A DNA stretch of 64,000 bases from Actinomadura sp. NAK00032 (GTDB lineage: Bacteria; Actinomycetota; Actinomycetes; Streptosporangiales; Streptosporangiaceae). The translations under genes and the position numbers were made by a program. The stretch spans positions 7,192,001-7,256,000 of the forward strand of contig NZ_CP054932.1 in assembly GCF_013364275.1 (NCBI RefSeq), in the 5' to 3' direction. Position 1 is the stretch's first letter. Every line of letters begins with the position of its first letter. Of the stretch, positions 50,507 to 59,635 are shown piece after piece. The notes beneath the pieces are model-generated. The model was not told where the DNA came from and ran no database searches. It worked only from the letters and a program-made list of their open reading frames with translations.

Positions 50507-51540
50507 TTGACCTTGTCCGCTGCCGCGGCCAGGGCCTTCACGTAGTCCTCCAGGACCCACGAGATCGCGAGCGGGGTCGGGTTGGCGGCGGTGCCCGCCG
50601 GCGTCGTGCCCGACATCAGGTACATCGAGCCGCGCTTCACCGCGGGGATCTTCGACAGGAGCGGGTCCTTGGTCACCTTCGCGGCCAGCTTGGCATCGCC
50701 GTACCCGACGATGATGTCCACGTCGTCGAAGATGTCGATCTGCTCGGAGCTGCGCGTCAGCGCGAACTTGTCGGTGCCCTTGGACGCGTCCACGATGCTC
50801 TTCGGGAACGTCATCCCGAGGTCCTCGAAGAACAGCGTGCGGGTGTCGTGCGTCGTGTAGAAGCCGATCTGGCTGACGTCGTTCGGGTCGAGGTGCGTCA
50901 TGAACATCGCCGACTTGCCCTTGAGCTGCGGGTACTTCGCGACGGCCGTCGTGATGTCGCCCTCGATGCCGGTGATGAGCTTCTCGCCCTCGGCGGCGAG
51001 CCCGAGCGGCTTGGCGTTCATGCGGACGACCTCGCGCCACGGCGTCGCCCACGGCGCGTCCGGGTAGGCGACGACGGGGGCGATCTGGCTGAGGGTGTCG
51101 TAGTCCTGCTTGGTCAGGCCCGAGTAGCCGGCGAGGATGACGTCCGGCTTGGTGTCGGCGACGGCCTCGAAGTCGACGCCGTCGGTCTCGTCGAACAGGA
51201 CGGGCGTCTTGGCGTTCAGCTCCTTGAGGCGCTTCTCCACCCACGGCAGGACGCCGTCGCCGTTGTCGTCGCCGAAGTTCGCGGCGGCCATGCCGACCGG
51301 GACGACGCCGAGGGCCAGCGGCACCTCGTGGTTGGCCCAGTTGACCGTGGCGACCCGCTTCGGCTTCTCCTTGATGGTGGCCGTGCCGAGCGCGTGCTTG
51401 ATCGTCATCGGGAAGGCGCTGCCCGACCCGCCGTCCGCGCCCGCCTCCTTGGCCGTCTCGGACGAGTCACCGCAGGCCACAAGGCCGCCCACCAGGACGG
51501 CCACCGCGGCGGCGATGCGAAGGCTGTGCAGACGTTTCAC
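50503..51540 (-). CDS. iron-siderophore ABC transporter binding lipoprotein, second locus
   Basis: A 345-residue class III binding protein. A GTG start is chosen because GGAG lies six bases upstream; the ATG at 51552 has none. The signal ends with GGLVAC (Cys 23). The mature part opens FPMTIKHALGTATIKEKPKRVATVNW, close to ferric-siderophore binding proteins such as those for hydroxamates; KPDVILAGYSGLTKQDYDTLSQIAPV is the second signature. It heads the four-gene importer operon. An IdeR-type box is 41 bp upstream, so low iron should induce it. Confidence 0.93.
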   Translation of the reverse strand: MKRLHSLRIAAAVAVLVGGLVACGDSSETAKEAGADGGSGSAFPMTIKHALGTATIKEKPKRVATVNWANHEVPLALGVVPVGMAAANFGDDNGDGVLPWVEKRLKELNAKTPVLFDETDGVDFEAVADTKPDVILAGYSGLTKQDYDTLSQIAPVVAYPDAPWATPWREVVRMNAKPLGLAAEGEKLITGIEGDITTAVAKYPQLKGKSAMFMTHLDPNDVSQIGFYTTHDTRTLFFEDLGMTFPKSIVDASKGTDKFALTRSSEQIDIFDDVDIIVGYGDAKLAAKVTKDPLLSKIPAVKRGSMYLMSGTTPAGTAANPTPLAISWVLEDYVKALAAAADKVK

Positions 51541-51580
51541 TCCGTGCTCCATGTCGGGAAAGCGGCAGGCCGGGAATTAG

Positions 51581-51599
51581 TTAGGTAAGCCTTGCCTTG
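51581..51599. promoter_or_regulatory. IdeR/DtxR-type iron box upstream of second siderophore operon
   Basis: TTAGGTAAGCCTTGCCTTG matches the 19-bp consensus at 13 positions and keeps the left arm TTAGGT and the core GCC. It lies in the promoter of the binding-protein gene, which fits its function. Confidence 0.75.
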
Positions 51600-51696
51600 G
51601 CCCGAACCTTAGAGTGGATGGGCGGAATGTCGCAATCACCCGTTTGGGACACCCGTTATCGCGATCGGGACACGGGAGCGCGGACGGAGCCGCGGC

Positions 51697-52467
51697 TCAC
51701 CGCCCCCGGAACGTCCCCGGGGTCAGCCCGGTCGCCCGCCGGAACGCCACGCCGAACGCGCTGACCGAGCGGTAGCCGACCTCCTCCGCCACGGCCTCGA
51801 TCTCCCAGCCCCGGCTGAGCAGCGCGACCGCGTGCCGGGCCCGCGCGATCGCCACCCACCGCCCGAAGCTGGTGCCGGTCTCGGCGTTGAACGCGCGGGT
51901 GATCGTGCGGCGGCTCACGCCGAGGCGGGACGCCCAGTCCGCCAGCGTCCGCCGGTCGCCCGGGTCGGCGCGGACCGCGTCGGCGATCGGGCGCAGCAGC
52001 TCCGACACCGGCATCCGCAGCAGCAGCTCGTGCTCGGACGGGGTGAGCACGTCGAGCACCATCGCCTCGGTCACCGCCCGCGACCCGGCCGGCAGGCCCG
52101 GCTCGGCGAGCCGCTCCAGCAGCAGCCGCAGCAGCGGGGTGATCTCCACCGAGACGGGCGTCGCGGCGATCGGGGACACGGCGTCGAAGCCGAAGAACGT
52201 CGCCCGGCAGCGGGTGCCGGCCGCCGCGGCGCCCGAGTGCAGCGTGCCGGCGGGCATCCACAGGCCGAGCGCCGGGGTGACCGTCCAGACCCGGGAGGCG
52301 ACCTCGGCCGTGGACGCGCCCCGCTCGTTCCACAGCAGCTCGTGGAAGGGGTGGGAGTGCTCGTTCCAGGTGACGTCGCGGTCGAAGTCCTCGCTCCAGC
52401 ACATGATGGCGAACGGCATCTCGACCGGCCCGGCGGCGAGGGCGGGCAGCGTGCGGGTCTCCTCCAC
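51697..52467 (-). CDS. AraC family regulator, cupin type, near iron-uptake genes
   Basis: A 256-residue regulator, GTG start with GGGAGGGGCGAGG upstream. The N-terminal cupin region shows WNEHSHPFHELLWNERG (about 34-50) and LGLWMPAGTLHSG. The C-terminal double HTH has LADWASRLGVSRRTITRAFNAETGTSFGRWV and EAVAEEVGYRSVSAFGVAFRRATGLTPGTFR (in parts). AraC proteins beside siderophore importers often sense the ferric siderophore. It shares an IdeR box with the divergent flavoprotein gene and lies just beyond the importer operon, so it is a probable local activator. Confidence 0.9.
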   Translation of the reverse strand: MEETRTLPALAAGPVEMPFAIMCWSEDFDRDVTWNEHSHPFHELLWNERGASTAEVASRVWTVTPALGLWMPAGTLHSGAAAAGTRCRATFFGFDAVSPIAATPVSVEITPLLRLLLERLAEPGLPAGSRAVTEAMVLDVLTPSEHELLLRMPVSELLRPIADAVRADPGDRRTLADWASRLGVSRRTITRAFNAETGTSFGRWVAIARARHAVALLSRGWEIEAVAEEVGYRSVSAFGVAFRRATGLTPGTFRGR

Positions 52468-52483
52468 GGCCTCGCCCCTCCCT

Positions 52484-52502
52484 TTTGGTTAGCCTTACCT
52501 TA
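52484..52502. promoter_or_regulatory. IdeR/DtxR iron box in divergent promoter
   Basis: TTTGGTTAGCCTTACCTTA matches the consensus at 15 of 19. It lies between the AraC gene and a flavoprotein gene and overlaps the -10 TATAGT (52501-52506) of the latter, whose ATG is seven bases downstream, as for a leaderless transcript. Confidence 0.85.
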
Positions 52503-52513
52503 TAGTTCGTCGG

Positions 52514-53146
52514 ATGCAGCCCTCTGAGATTCGCGCGGTGCGGAGCGAGGCCGAGCTCCGGGAGATCGTGCGGGAGCCGTCGCAGGTCATCTGGGACAAG
52601 GACATCGGCCGCATCGACGAGCACGCGCGCACGCTGATCGCCCATTCGCCGCTCGTCCTGCTGGCGACGTCGGACGCGGAGGGCACCTGCGACGTCTCCC
52701 CCAAGGGCGACCCGGCCGGGTCGGTCCTGGTGCTGGACGACCACCGCCTCGCGATCGCCGACCGCCCCGGCAACCACCGCGTCGACGGCTTCCGCAACGT
52801 GCTGCGCAACCCGCACGTCGGGCTGCTGTTCCTCGTGCCGGGGATGAACGAGACGCTGCGCGTGAACGGCCGCGCGACGCTCGTCTCGGACGCCCCGTTC
52901 TTCGACGACCTGGCCGTCAAGGGCCGGCGCCCGCGCCTCGCCCTCCTCGTCGAGGTCGACGAGCTCTACATGCACTGCGCGAAGGCGTTCCTGCGCTCGT
53001 CCCTGTGGCGGCCCGAGACCTGGCCCGACCGCGCGGAGCTGCCGACGCTCGGCCGCATCATGAAGGACCAGATCGACCTCAAGGGCGTCTCCGCCGAGCA
53101 GATCGACGCGGACCTCGCCGTCGACGCCGAGACCAACCGCTACTGA
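52514..53146 (+). CDS. MSMEG_1061-like FMN-dependent PPOX-type flavoprotein
   Basis: A 210-residue protein of the pyridoxamine-phosphate-oxidase-like split-barrel group. Typical pattern: PLVLLATSDAEGTCDVSPKGDPAGSV (in part, about 46-71), LAIADRPGNHRVDGFRNVLRNPHVGLLFLVPG (in part) and LRVNGRAT. These bind FMN and act as small-molecule oxidoreductases; this family has no fixed substrate. The IdeR box over its -10 indicates expression in low iron, and the siderophore importer and AraC regulator are next to it, so ferric-siderophore reduction is an attractive inference. A leaderless start is likely. Confidence 0.85.
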   Translation: MQPSEIRAVRSEAELREIVREPSQVIWDKDIGRIDEHARTLIAHSPLVLLATSDAEGTCDVSPKGDPAGSVLVLDDHRLAIADRPGNHRVDGFRNVLRNPHVGLLFLVPGMNETLRVNGRATLVSDAPFFDDLAVKGRRPRLALLVEVDELYMHCAKAFLRSSLWRPETWPDRAELPTLGRIMKDQIDLKGVSAEQIDADLAVDAETNRY

Positions 53147-53164
53147 GCGGAGCCCCGGGCCGGG

Positions 53165-55057
53165 TCAGGCGTCGAGGGCGCGGCCGAGCCGGTGCAGCCG
53201 CAGCGCGAGCTGCACTTCGAGGGTGTGGTCCGGGCTGTTCCAGTCGACGCCCAGCAGGCGTTTGACCCGGTCGAGGCGCTGGGTGACGGTGTTCGGGTGG
53301 ATGTGCAGCCGCTTCGCGCTGGCGACGAGGCTCTGCCCGGTGGCGAAGTAGGTGCCGAGGGTCTCCACCAGCATCGCCCCGCGCTGCGCGTCGTGCCGGA
53401 TGACCGGGCCGAGCGTCCGCTCCACGAACCCGGTCGCGGACGCGCCGTCGCCGAGCAGCAGGCCGGCGTAGCCGAGGTCGCCGGCCGTGGCGGCGGTGCC
53501 CGCCCGGTCGAGCCGGAGCAGGGCGTGCGCGCAGGCCAGCGCCTCGGCGTAGGCGGCGGGCAGGTCGGCCGGGTCGTCCACCGGTCCGGCGGCGCCGACG
53601 GTGACCGGCGACCCGAGGCGCGCCGCCATCGAGCGCGCGATCCGGCGGCCCGTCAGCGACGGGTCGTCGGACGGGACGACCAGCACGGCCCGCCCGTCCC
53701 GCACGGTGCTCAGGCCGTCGCGGGCGGCGGCGAGGTCGGACGCCGCGGAGGCCAGGCCGCGCCGGTTCTCCGCCCGGATGTGCGCGACGACGACCGCGTG
53801 CCGCTTCTGCGGCTGGAAGCCGATCCGCAGCGCGCGCTCGGCGAGCGAGGAGTAGGTGCGGGGGTTCGGCGTGAGCAGGTCGTCGAGCAGCTCGCCGCGC
53901 ACCCTGGCCTCGGCGGCGGCGAGGTTGCGGCCGAACAGCAGGAGCAGGGACGCGACGACGGCCGCGCGGCCGAGCAGCCGCCCGTCCAGGTCGCCGATCC
54001 CGGCGGCGGCGTCCGGCGGCGCCCAGACCAGCGCGCCGAGCCGCTCGGTGCCCGCCTCCAGGCCCGTCGCCCAGTACGTCCCGTCGTGGACGCCGCCGGC
54101 AGGCCCGCCGAAGCCGCCGCCCGCCGCGCCCGACATCTCCTTCAGCGCCTCGTCGGACGCGCCCGGCGTCCAGGCGACGGGCTGCTCGAACTCGTCGAAC
54201 ACGGCGAGCACGCCGCCGAGCTGGTCGCCCGCCGCGGTCACGACCTCCTGCACGCCGCCGCCGCGCAGCACGATGTCCATGGTCCGGTCGTGCGCCGCGA
54301 ACGCCCGCTCCTCGGCGACCGTCCGCCGGCGCAGCGCCGCGTTCGCCAGCCGCAGCGCCGCCAGCTCCTGGTCCTTGCCGTGCCGCGACCGGGCCTGCTC
54401 GATCGCGGTCGCGGCGAGGACGGCGTACGAGCCGAGCAGCGCGATCGCGTCGTGCGGGAACGGCCCCGGGCTGCGGTTGGAGGCGAAGAGCACGCCGAGG
54501 ACGGCGCCGGCGCGCAGCGGCACCCCCACGATCGACACCTGCCGCTCCGCGCGGACCGAGGCGTCCACGGCGGCGTCGTGCGCCAGCCGCTCGTCGCTGA
54601 AGTAGTCGGACGTCGAGAACGGCGTGCCGGTGGCGGCGACCCGGCCGCCGACCCCGACCCCGAACGGGATCCGGACGTCCTTCCACGCCGAGGACGTCGC
54701 ACCGACCATCACCCGCATCCGGGTCGACCGGTCCGCGTCGTCGTTCAGGCTGAGGTAGGCCATGTCGCAGCCGAGCAGCCGCTGCGCCCGGCTCACGATC
54801 AGGGTGAGGATCGCGTCGGGGTCGCCGCGGTCCTGCGCCAGCTCCGTCGCGCACTCCACCAGCGCCCGCTGCTGCTCCTGGCGGGCGCGCTGCTTCTCCA
54901 GCGTGTCGCGCAGCCGGAGCGCGAGCGTGTGCTCGGCCTGCAGATGCTCGATCTCCTCGGGCGAGGCGGCGGCGGCCACCGCGCCGCGCAGGACGTCGTC
55001 GTACCGGGGCAGCGGTGCGCCGTCCACGAGAAGCCGGAGAAAACTGCGCCCTGCCAC
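53165..55057 (-). CDS. GAF-domain PucR-type transcriptional regulator
   Basis: A 630-residue regulator, GTG start. A coiled-coil-like segment (about 35-60) precedes a GAF domain (about 66-190; LLGCDMAYLSLNDDADRSTRMRV, VRIPFGVGVGGRVAATG). A middle GGDEF-like CdaR region (about 270-480) leads to the C-terminal PucR HTH: TLGTYFATGQSLVASAKRLHIHPNTVTQRLDRVKRLLG (in part, about 568-604). Such proteins control catabolic or transport genes in response to a small ligand. It is divergent from a TetR gene; a dyad lies in the gap. The Liv operon nearby is a possible target. GAGGGG is unusually close to the GTG, so the start is uncertain. Confidence 0.85.
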   Translation of the reverse strand: MAGRSFLRLLVDGAPLPRYDDVLRGAVAAAASPEEIEHLQAEHTLALRLRDTLEKQRARQEQQRALVECATELAQDRGDPDAILTLIVSRAQRLLGCDMAYLSLNDDADRSTRMRVMVGATSSAWKDVRIPFGVGVGGRVAATGTPFSTSDYFSDERLAHDAAVDASVRAERQVSIVGVPLRAGAVLGVLFASNRSPGPFPHDAIALLGSYAVLAATAIEQARSRHGKDQELAALRLANAALRRRTVAEERAFAAHDRTMDIVLRGGGVQEVVTAAGDQLGGVLAVFDEFEQPVAWTPGASDEALKEMSGAAGGGFGGPAGGVHDGTYWATGLEAGTERLGALVWAPPDAAAGIGDLDGRLLGRAAVVASLLLLFGRNLAAAEARVRGELLDDLLTPNPRTYSSLAERALRIGFQPQKRHAVVVAHIRAENRRGLASAASDLAAARDGLSTVRDGRAVLVVPSDDPSLTGRRIARSMAARLGSPVTVGAAGPVDDPADLPAAYAEALACAHALLRLDRAGTAATAGDLGYAGLLLGDGASATGFVERTLGPVIRHDAQRGAMLVETLGTYFATGQSLVASAKRLHIHPNTVTQRLDRVKRLLGVDWNSPDHTLEVQLALRLHRLGRALDA

Positions 55058-55091
55058 GACCCCTCGCTTCCGCTTGCTGATGCTCGGGAAA

Positions 55092-55109
55092 TGAGTAAGC
55101 GCATAGTCA
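55092..55109. promoter_or_regulatory. dyad operator between PucR-type and TetR genes
   Basis: TGAnTAnGCGCnTAnTCA, a palindrome with 14 of 18 matched bases centred on GCGC, in the 111-bp divergent gap. It resembles the general form of TetR operators; the adjacent TetR protein is the likely binder. Confidence 0.6.
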
Positions 55110-55168
55110 CCGAGTAGGATGCCGCTGTCAAGAGCGCCCGGCCGCGCCGGGAGGAGGCGGGGGACGCG

Positions 55169-55828
55169 ATGGCCAGACGGCAGGCCCGCTTCACCGCCCG
55201 GGACCTGGCGGACGATCCCCGCCTGCGCGACCACTCGCCCGAGCTGTGGCGGGCCGGCCTCGGCGCGGTGCCGCGCGGCCTGCTGACCGCGGCGGTGCGG
55301 TGCTTCGCCGCCAACGGCTACCACGCCACGACCACCCGCGACATCGCCGAGGGCGTCGGGCTCAGCCCGGCCGCGCTGTACGTCCACTTCCCGTCGAAGG
55401 AACTGGTCCTCTACGAGATCATCAGGGCCGGCCACGAGCGGGTGCTGGCCCGCGTCCAGGACCCGTCGGTCAGCGGAGCCGACGACGCGGCGGACCGGCT
55501 CGGCGCCGTCGTCTCCGCGTACACGGCCTGGCACGCGCGCCACCACGTGGCCGCCCGCGTGTGCCAGTTCGAACTCACCGGCCTCACCGCCGAGCACTAC
55601 GACGAGGTGCTGGAGCTGCGCCACCGGACCAACGCGTTCTTCCGCGACGCCGTCGCGCGCGGTGTCGCCGACGGGTCGTTCGCGCCGGTCGACGTCAAGC
55701 GGGTCACGCGCGCGATGCTGTCGCTCAGCATCGACCTCGTCCGCTGGTACCGGCTCGACGGCCCCGACACCCCGGAGCGGCTCGGCGAGTTCTACGCCGG
55801 CCTGGCCCTGCGGATGGTCGCCCGCTGA
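55169..55828 (+). CDS. TetR family regulator
   Basis: A 219-residue TetR-family protein. The HTH is visible as LLTAAVRCFAANGYHATTTRDIAEGVGLSPAALYVHFPSKELVLYEII (in parts, about 37-85), then a TetR_C_33-like domain with AARVCQFELTGLTAEHYDEVLELRHRTN. This layout occurs in regulators of acyl-CoA/fatty-acid metabolism. GGGAGGAGG is upstream of the ATG. It sits beside a dyad and converges with the Liv operon, overlapping the last permease gene by 37 bp at their 3' ends. Confidence 0.9.
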   Translation: MARRQARFTARDLADDPRLRDHSPELWRAGLGAVPRGLLTAAVRCFAANGYHATTTRDIAEGVGLSPAALYVHFPSKELVLYEIIRAGHERVLARVQDPSVSGADDAADRLGAVVSAYTAWHARHHVAARVCQFELTGLTAEHYDEVLELRHRTNAFFRDAVARGVADGSFAPVDVKRVTRAMLSLSIDLVRWYRLDGPDTPERLGEFYAGLALRMVAR

Positions 55829-56769
55829 CGCCGGCCCCGCCGGACCGCCCGCAGGTGCCGGGCCGTCCCCCAGATGCCGCGGCGGAACAGCAGCACGATC
55901 ACGATGAAGATCAGTCCGGTGACGATCCCCGTCTCCTGGAACCCGGCGGTGGCCAGGTAGTCCTGGAGCTGGACGACCAGCGCCGCGCCGATCGCGCCGC
56001 CCCACAGCGTGCCGATGCCGCCGAGGACGACCATCATCACGGCCTGCCCGGACGTCGTCCAGTACACCCCTTCGAGGGACGCGAACCCGTGGCCGATGGC
56101 GAACACGCCCCCGGCCAGGCCGGAGAGCCCGGCTGACAGGACGAAGGCCAGCAGCCGGTAGCGGTCCACGGGATAACCGAGGGCGCGTGCCCGGTTCGGG
56201 TTGTCGCGGATGGACACCAGCACGCGCCCGAACGGCGACCTGACGATCCGCCAGGCGGCGAACATCCCCGCCAGGACGAACGGCAGGCCCGCGTAGTAGA
56301 AGTAGAACGGCTCGGACAGGTCGAGACCGAACAGCTCCCTGGGGATGCCTTGCAGGCCGTTCTCGCCGCCCGTCGCGTCCCGCCACTGGTTGGCGATGAA
56401 GTAGACCATCTGCGCGAAGGCGAGCGTGACCATCGCGAAGTAGATGCCGGTCAGGCGCACCGACAGGAAACCGATCGGGACGGCCAGCAGCGCCGCGAAC
56501 ACCGCGCCGCCGATGATCGCGACGGGGAACGGCAGTCCGGAGTGCAGGGCGATCAGGCCGGTCGCGTAGGCGGAGCCGCCCCAGAAGGCGGCGTGGCCGA
56601 ACGAGAGCAGGCCGGTGAAGCCGAGCAGGAGGTCGACGGCGGCGGCGAACAGCGCCCAGCAGGCGATGTCGAGCGCGACCGGCGGGTAGATGAACCAGGG
56701 CAGCGCGAGCGCCGCCAGCAGCCCGGCCGCGAGCAGGACGGGCCGTCCGGCGAGCTTGGAGAGGATCAC
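55792..56769 (-). CDS. Liv-type ABC transporter permease (LivM)
   Basis: A 325-residue LivM permease, GTG start. Signatures: ALDIACWALFAAAVDLLLGFTGLLSFGHAAFWG (in part; the GHAAF motif is typical), TGIYFAMVTLAFAQMVYF, and SIRDNPNRARALGYPVDRYRLLAFVLSAGLSGLAGG (in part), with GGIGTLWGGAIGAALV near the end. About eight to ten hydrophobic helices. The ATPase contact loop is the ...RDNPNRARALG region. It overlaps the LivH stop by four bases. The basic tail RRGRRQRATIRRARPA overlaps the TetR gene end on the other strand. Confidence 0.93.
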   Translation of the reverse strand: MILSKLAGRPVLLAAGLLAALALPWFIYPPVALDIACWALFAAAVDLLLGFTGLLSFGHAAFWGGSAYATGLIALHSGLPFPVAIIGGAVFAALLAVPIGFLSVRLTGIYFAMVTLAFAQMVYFIANQWRDATGGENGLQGIPRELFGLDLSEPFYFYYAGLPFVLAGMFAAWRIVRSPFGRVLVSIRDNPNRARALGYPVDRYRLLAFVLSAGLSGLAGGVFAIGHGFASLEGVYWTTSGQAVMMVVLGGIGTLWGGAIGAALVVQLQDYLATAGFQETGIVTGLIFIVIVLLFRRGIWGTARHLRAVRRGRRQRATIRRARPA

Positions 56770-57626
56770 AGCGCCTCCTCGCGTCCGAACAGGCCGGCCG
56801 GGCGCCACAGCAGCACGGCGGCCATCAGGATGAACACCAGCGTCTGCGACAGCGACGGCACGTAGTAGTTGCCCAGCGCCGACACCAGCCCGACCGCGAA
56901 CCCGGCCGCGACCGACCCGAACACCGACCCCAGCCCGCCGATCACCACCACCGCGAACACGGTGATGATCAGATCGGACCCCATCAGCGGGTTCACCGCC
57001 CGCATCGGCGCGGCCAGCACCCCGGCGAACCCGGCCAGCGCGATCCCGAACCCGAACACCGGCGTCACCCACCGGCCCACATCGATGCCCAGCGCCCGCG
57101 ACAACTCCGGCTTCTCGGTCGCCGCACGCACGATCATCCCCACCCGGGTACGGGTCAGCACCACCCACACTCCACCGCACACCAGCACGGACGCACCTAG
57201 AACGAACACCTGATACGCCGGATAGGTGAACAACCCCAGGTTCACCGTGCCGCCGAGTTGGGACGGCCTGGGGTACGGCTGGGAGTTGACCCCGTACTGC
57301 CGTTTCACCAGGTCCTGCAAGATGAGCGCCAGCCCGAACGTGAACAGGAAGTTGTAGAGCGGATCCAGCGGGGTCAGCCGCCGGATGAACGCCCGCTCCA
57401 GGACGATTCCCGCCGCGCCCAGCGCCAGCGGCACCACCACGAGCGCCAGCCAGAAGTTCAGGCCGAGCGAGTCCAGCGCGATGAACGCCCCGAACGCGCC
57501 GAGCATGTAGAACGCGCCATGGGCGAGGTTGACGACGCCGAGCATTCCGAAGATGACGGCCAGGCCGAGGGCGAGCAGGGCGTAGAACGCCCCGCCCACC
57601 AGGCCGTTGAACGCCTGTTGCAGCAC
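56766..57626 (-). CDS. Liv-type ABC transporter permease (LivH)
   Basis: A 286-residue LivH permease, GTG start. Signatures: LVGGAFYALLALGLAVIFGMLGVVNLAHGAFYMLGA (in part), RAATEKPELSRALGIDVGRW (the ATPase contact) and GSDLIITVFAVVVIGGLGSVFGSVAAGFAVGL (in part). It follows the binding-protein gene by 12 bases and overlaps LivM. With LivM it forms the channel for a hydrophobic amino acid, amide or urea-type substrate, carboxylate or aromatic compound; which one is not seen. Confidence 0.93.
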   Translation of the reverse strand: MLQQAFNGLVGGAFYALLALGLAVIFGMLGVVNLAHGAFYMLGAFGAFIALDSLGLNFWLALVVVPLALGAAGIVLERAFIRRLTPLDPLYNFLFTFGLALILQDLVKRQYGVNSQPYPRPSQLGGTVNLGLFTYPAYQVFVLGASVLVCGGVWVVLTRTRVGMIVRAATEKPELSRALGIDVGRWVTPVFGFGIALAGFAGVLAAPMRAVNPLMGSDLIITVFAVVVIGGLGSVFGSVAAGFAVGLVSALGNYYVPSLSQTLVFILMAAVLLWRPAGLFGREEAL

Positions 57627-57638
57627 GTCAGACCCGCC

Positions 57639-58880
57639 TCACAGCTTGCAGGCCGGGTCCGGCTGCGGCTGGAACGCCTCCGCCGCCGGGACGGTCTTGA
57701 GGACCTTCTCGTAGTCCCAGGGCTCCTTGACCTCGCTCGCCGGCTTGACCTGCGACAGGTATGCGTCGTGCAGCAGCAGGTGGTCCGCGGCGCGGATGGT
57801 GGCGTTGCGCGCGAACATGTCGTCGATCTTGGCGCCCTCCAGCTGCGCGACCACCTCGTCCGGCTTGTCGGTGCCGGCGCGCTGCACGGCCTCCAGGTAC
57901 TGCAGGGCGGCCGAGTAGTTGGCGCCCATGTTGGACGTGGGGCGCTTACCGGTCTTGGCCTGGAACTTGTCGGCCCACGCGCGGGACCTCTCGTCGAGGT
58001 TCCAGTACCACATGTCGGTGTGCTGGACCCCGGCCAGCGCGTCCGGTCCGAGCGAGTGGATGTCGCTGAGGGACAGCAGCCCGACCGCGAGGCGGACGCC
58101 CTTGTCGCGCAGCTTGTACTCGTTGTACTGCTTCACCAGGTTGACCAGGTCACCGCCCGCGTGCATGGTGCCGATGACCTGCGGCTTGGGGTCGAGGTTG
58201 GGCGCCTTCAGCAGGAACGTGGAGAAGTTGTCGTTCGGGAACGGCGTCGGATCGCTCTTGACCACCGTCCCGCCGGCGCCCTTGATGGCCGTGCCGAACG
58301 TCTTCTGCATGTCCTGCCCGAACGCGTAGTCGGGGTAGACCATGTACCAGTTCTTCAGGCCGTCCTTGGTGACCTCGGAGCCCGTCCCGTTGGCGAGCAT
58401 GTAGCTGTTGTAGCCGTAGTGGAAGGTGTACTTGTTGCACTGCTTGCCCTCCAGCTCGGTGCTGGCGGCGCCGACGTCGATGAACACCTTCTTCTTGTTC
58501 TTCGCGATGGTGGCGACGGCGAAGGCCGCGGACGAGGTCGGGACGTCCACGATGAGGTCGGCCTTCTTGCGGTCGTAGAGCTCCTGCGCCTTGGAGTTGG
58601 CGATCTCCGGCTTGTTCTGGTGGTCGGCGGCCTCGACCTCGATCTTCTCGGCCACCGCCTTGCCGCCGTACTTCGCCCGGTAGTCGGCGACCGCCATCCT
58701 GACCGCCTCGACGGTCGCGCGGCCGGAGGTGTCGGCGTAGATGCCCGACGCGTCGTTCAGAACGGCCAGCACCACCTTGCCGTCGCTGATCTTGCCTCCG
58801 CTCCCGCCCGGCCCGCCCGCGCACCCCGCCAGCAGCAGCCCGGTCGCGGCCAGGCCGCAGCTCCAGCCCATGATCCTCAT
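57639..58880 (-). CDS. Liv-type ABC transporter substrate-binding lipoprotein
   Basis: A 413-residue type I binding protein (Peripla_BP_6). Lipobox LLLAGC (Cys 20), a Gly/Ser-rich linker, then KVVLAVLNDASGIYADTSGRATVEAVRMAVADYRAKYGG (in parts), which differs from leucine-binding proteins in that LNDASGIYAD matches the subgroup associated with aromatic acids, amides or branched acids. NKYTFHYGYNSYMLANG and YMVYPDYAFGQDMQKTFG are later signatures. It acts outside the membrane and is in the operon between the ATPases and the permeases, a less common order. Ligand unknown. Confidence 0.92.
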   Translation of the reverse strand: MRIMGWSCGLAATGLLLAGCAGGPGGSGGKISDGKVVLAVLNDASGIYADTSGRATVEAVRMAVADYRAKYGGKAVAEKIEVEAADHQNKPEIANSKAQELYDRKKADLIVDVPTSSAAFAVATIAKNKKKVFIDVGAASTELEGKQCNKYTFHYGYNSYMLANGTGSEVTKDGLKNWYMVYPDYAFGQDMQKTFGTAIKGAGGTVVKSDPTPFPNDNFSTFLLKAPNLDPKPQVIGTMHAGGDLVNLVKQYNEYKLRDKGVRLAVGLLSLSDIHSLGPDALAGVQHTDMWYWNLDERSRAWADKFQAKTGKRPTSNMGANYSAALQYLEAVQRAGTDKPDEVVAQLEGAKIDDMFARNATIRAADHLLLHDAYLSQVKPASEVKEPWDYEKVLKTVPAAEAFQPQPDPACKL

Positions 58881-58933
58881 TCAGGCGTCTCCTCTGTTCC
58901 CAACGGTTCGGCGAGTCGGCTTCGGGGGCACGG

Positions 58934-59621
<688 letters not shown>

Positions 59622-59635
<14 letters not shown>

